Source of the DNA: Pseudomonas sp. PIC25
Lineage (GTDB): Bacteria > Pseudomonadota > Gammaproteobacteria > Pseudomonadales > Pseudomonadaceae
Length of the DNA stretch: 63,809 nt
Direction: 5' to 3'
NCBI RefSeq assembly: GCF_002286785.1
Contig: NZ_MUJY01000036.1
Span: 1-63,809, forward strand
Shown: positions 63,178 to 63,809 of the stretch, piece after piece
Layout: each line of letters starts with the position of its first letter
Numbering within the stretch: position 1 is the stretch's first letter
Notes under the pieces: generated by a model
Told to the model about the DNA's origin: nothing
Seen by the model: only the letters and a program-made list of their open reading frames with translations
Database searches by the model: none
Made by a program: the position numbers and the translations under genes

Positions 63178-63809
63178 CTAATTCTGCAAGCCCGGAGGCA
63201 GCGAATCTACACCTCCGTCAAGCCGTCGCCCGGCCCAGTCCTGCAATCCGGACTTGAACTCACCGTAGCTGTTTGAGTTATCGATAATGTCTAACAATTC
63301 ATTGTGTGCTTGAGTTGATCCTTTTCCGCCATGACGTCCTGCGGGATTGACAAACTTAACATCAGCGATAACGCTTCTAAGCTCGTATATTTGCTCGGCG
63401 GTTACCCCCCACCTTTTGAAGGTATTGGCTCTTGAAACCATATGCCATTCATGCATACCACCTGGATGTCGAAGCCTAGATTTAATCGCGTTCTGATAAG
63501 AGGAGTTTGACCAAACTTGATCAAACTCATCAGGCGTCAAGCTGTTAAACCAACGACTGAACTCTCCATCTTTAACACTCGGAATAGTTCCTCCGGGAAC
63601 TATCTCCTCCATTGGTCTTGCCTTTGGCCCGGTTCCTGTTCCTGGGCAAGCCGATTTCGTAGCTTCCAACCCCAACGGATCAACCCACCCCGTGGGATTG
63701 TTCACGTACTGGTAGTTGTTCAACCCACCCGCGAGTTTGATCGGGTCGGGGGTGAGGAAGCAGCCGGTGTTGGGATTGTAGTAGCGGTGGCGGTTGTAGT
63801 GCAGGCCGG
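63178..63809 (-). CDS. RHS polymorphic toxin C-terminal tip, 5' part beyond window
   Basis: The frame enters from the right edge. It shows the end of an RHS core ([31 protein letters not shown]) and the junction [12 protein letters not shown], after which the variable toxin begins. The toxin of about 160 residues contains [22 protein letters not shown] and [25 protein letters not shown], a His-rich pattern that suggests an HNH or His-Me finger nuclease; the catalytic assignment is an inference. RHS tips are released from the shell by cleavage at the DPxGL region and delivered by type VI secretion or at the surface. The Imm22-like gene follows directly. GC falls in the tip, a sign of cassette exchange. 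Confidence 0.85.
   Translation of the reverse strand, partial: GLHYNRHRYYNPNTGCFLTPDPIKLAGGLNNYQYVNNPTGWVDPLGLEATKSACPGTGTGPKARPMEEIVPGGTIPSVKDGEFSRWFNSLTPDEFDQVWSNSSYQNAIKSRLRHPGGMHEWHMVSRANTFKRWGVTAEQIYELRSVIADVKFVNPAGRHGGKGSTQAHNELLDIIDNSNSYGEFKSGLQDWAGRRLDGGVDSLPPGLQN

Overview
The window looks like accessory DNA from a high-GC gammaproteobacterium, most likely Pseudomonas or a close relative. The reasons are the PFGI-1/PAGI-2/ICEclc-type conjugative-element backbone, a perfect ANR/FNR-type box, an alginate lyase cargo gene and overall base composition. No rRNA, tRNA, CRISPR array, transposase or integrase was recognised.

Left part (1-39.9 kb, minus strand). One uninterrupted reading frame encodes a protein of 12,404 residues, preceded by a periplasmic adaptor (HlyD/RND type). 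The giant protein starts with a LEPR-XLL motif. It continues with about 35 PPC-like beta-sandwich modules, 17 CARDB modules, a row of putative Ig modules, a dockerin-like pair, a Big2-like module and a propeller-like region. A self-processing Hint domain and a metzincin-type metalloprotease (HELGH..G..H) then follow, buried about 1,600-2,200 residues before the C-terminus. Cadherin-like modules, including a 404-residue tandem duplication, close the protein. Immediately downstream, through overlapping stop/start codons, come further tandem Hint modules without recognisable toxin domains; the frame runs off the left edge.

Middle part (40.4-60.5 kb, plus strand). This is a compact conjugative-element core: LysR regulator, AlpA, ParA, a small HicA-like protein, a ParB-family protein (BisD-like), DUF2857 (BisC-like), STY4528-type replication protein, a large UPF1-like helicase, PFL_4669, DUF3158, SSB, topoisomerase III and six small conserved genes. 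Many junctions are ATGA overlaps or gaps of a few bases, so most of it is probably co-transcribed. The layout of alpA to DUF2857 matches the ICEclc module that sets bistable transfer competence. Two groups of DNA signals stand out: perfect palindromes plus a 14-bp inverted repeat inside the STY4528 gene, and five copies of a 17-bp palindrome flanking the helicase gene. Cargo genes are a PL7 alginate lyase between ssb and topB, and an orphan HlyC-type lysine acyltransferase after the small genes.

Right part (60.7-63.8 kb, minus strand). The expected pilus and coupling-protein genes do not appear. Instead there is a six-zinc-ribbon protein, a low-GC pair of likely immunity genes, and the C-terminal tip of an RHS polymorphic toxin that enters from the right edge. 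Polymorphic-toxin pieces therefore occur at both ends, with the element core between them. The element boundary (att site) could not be located.
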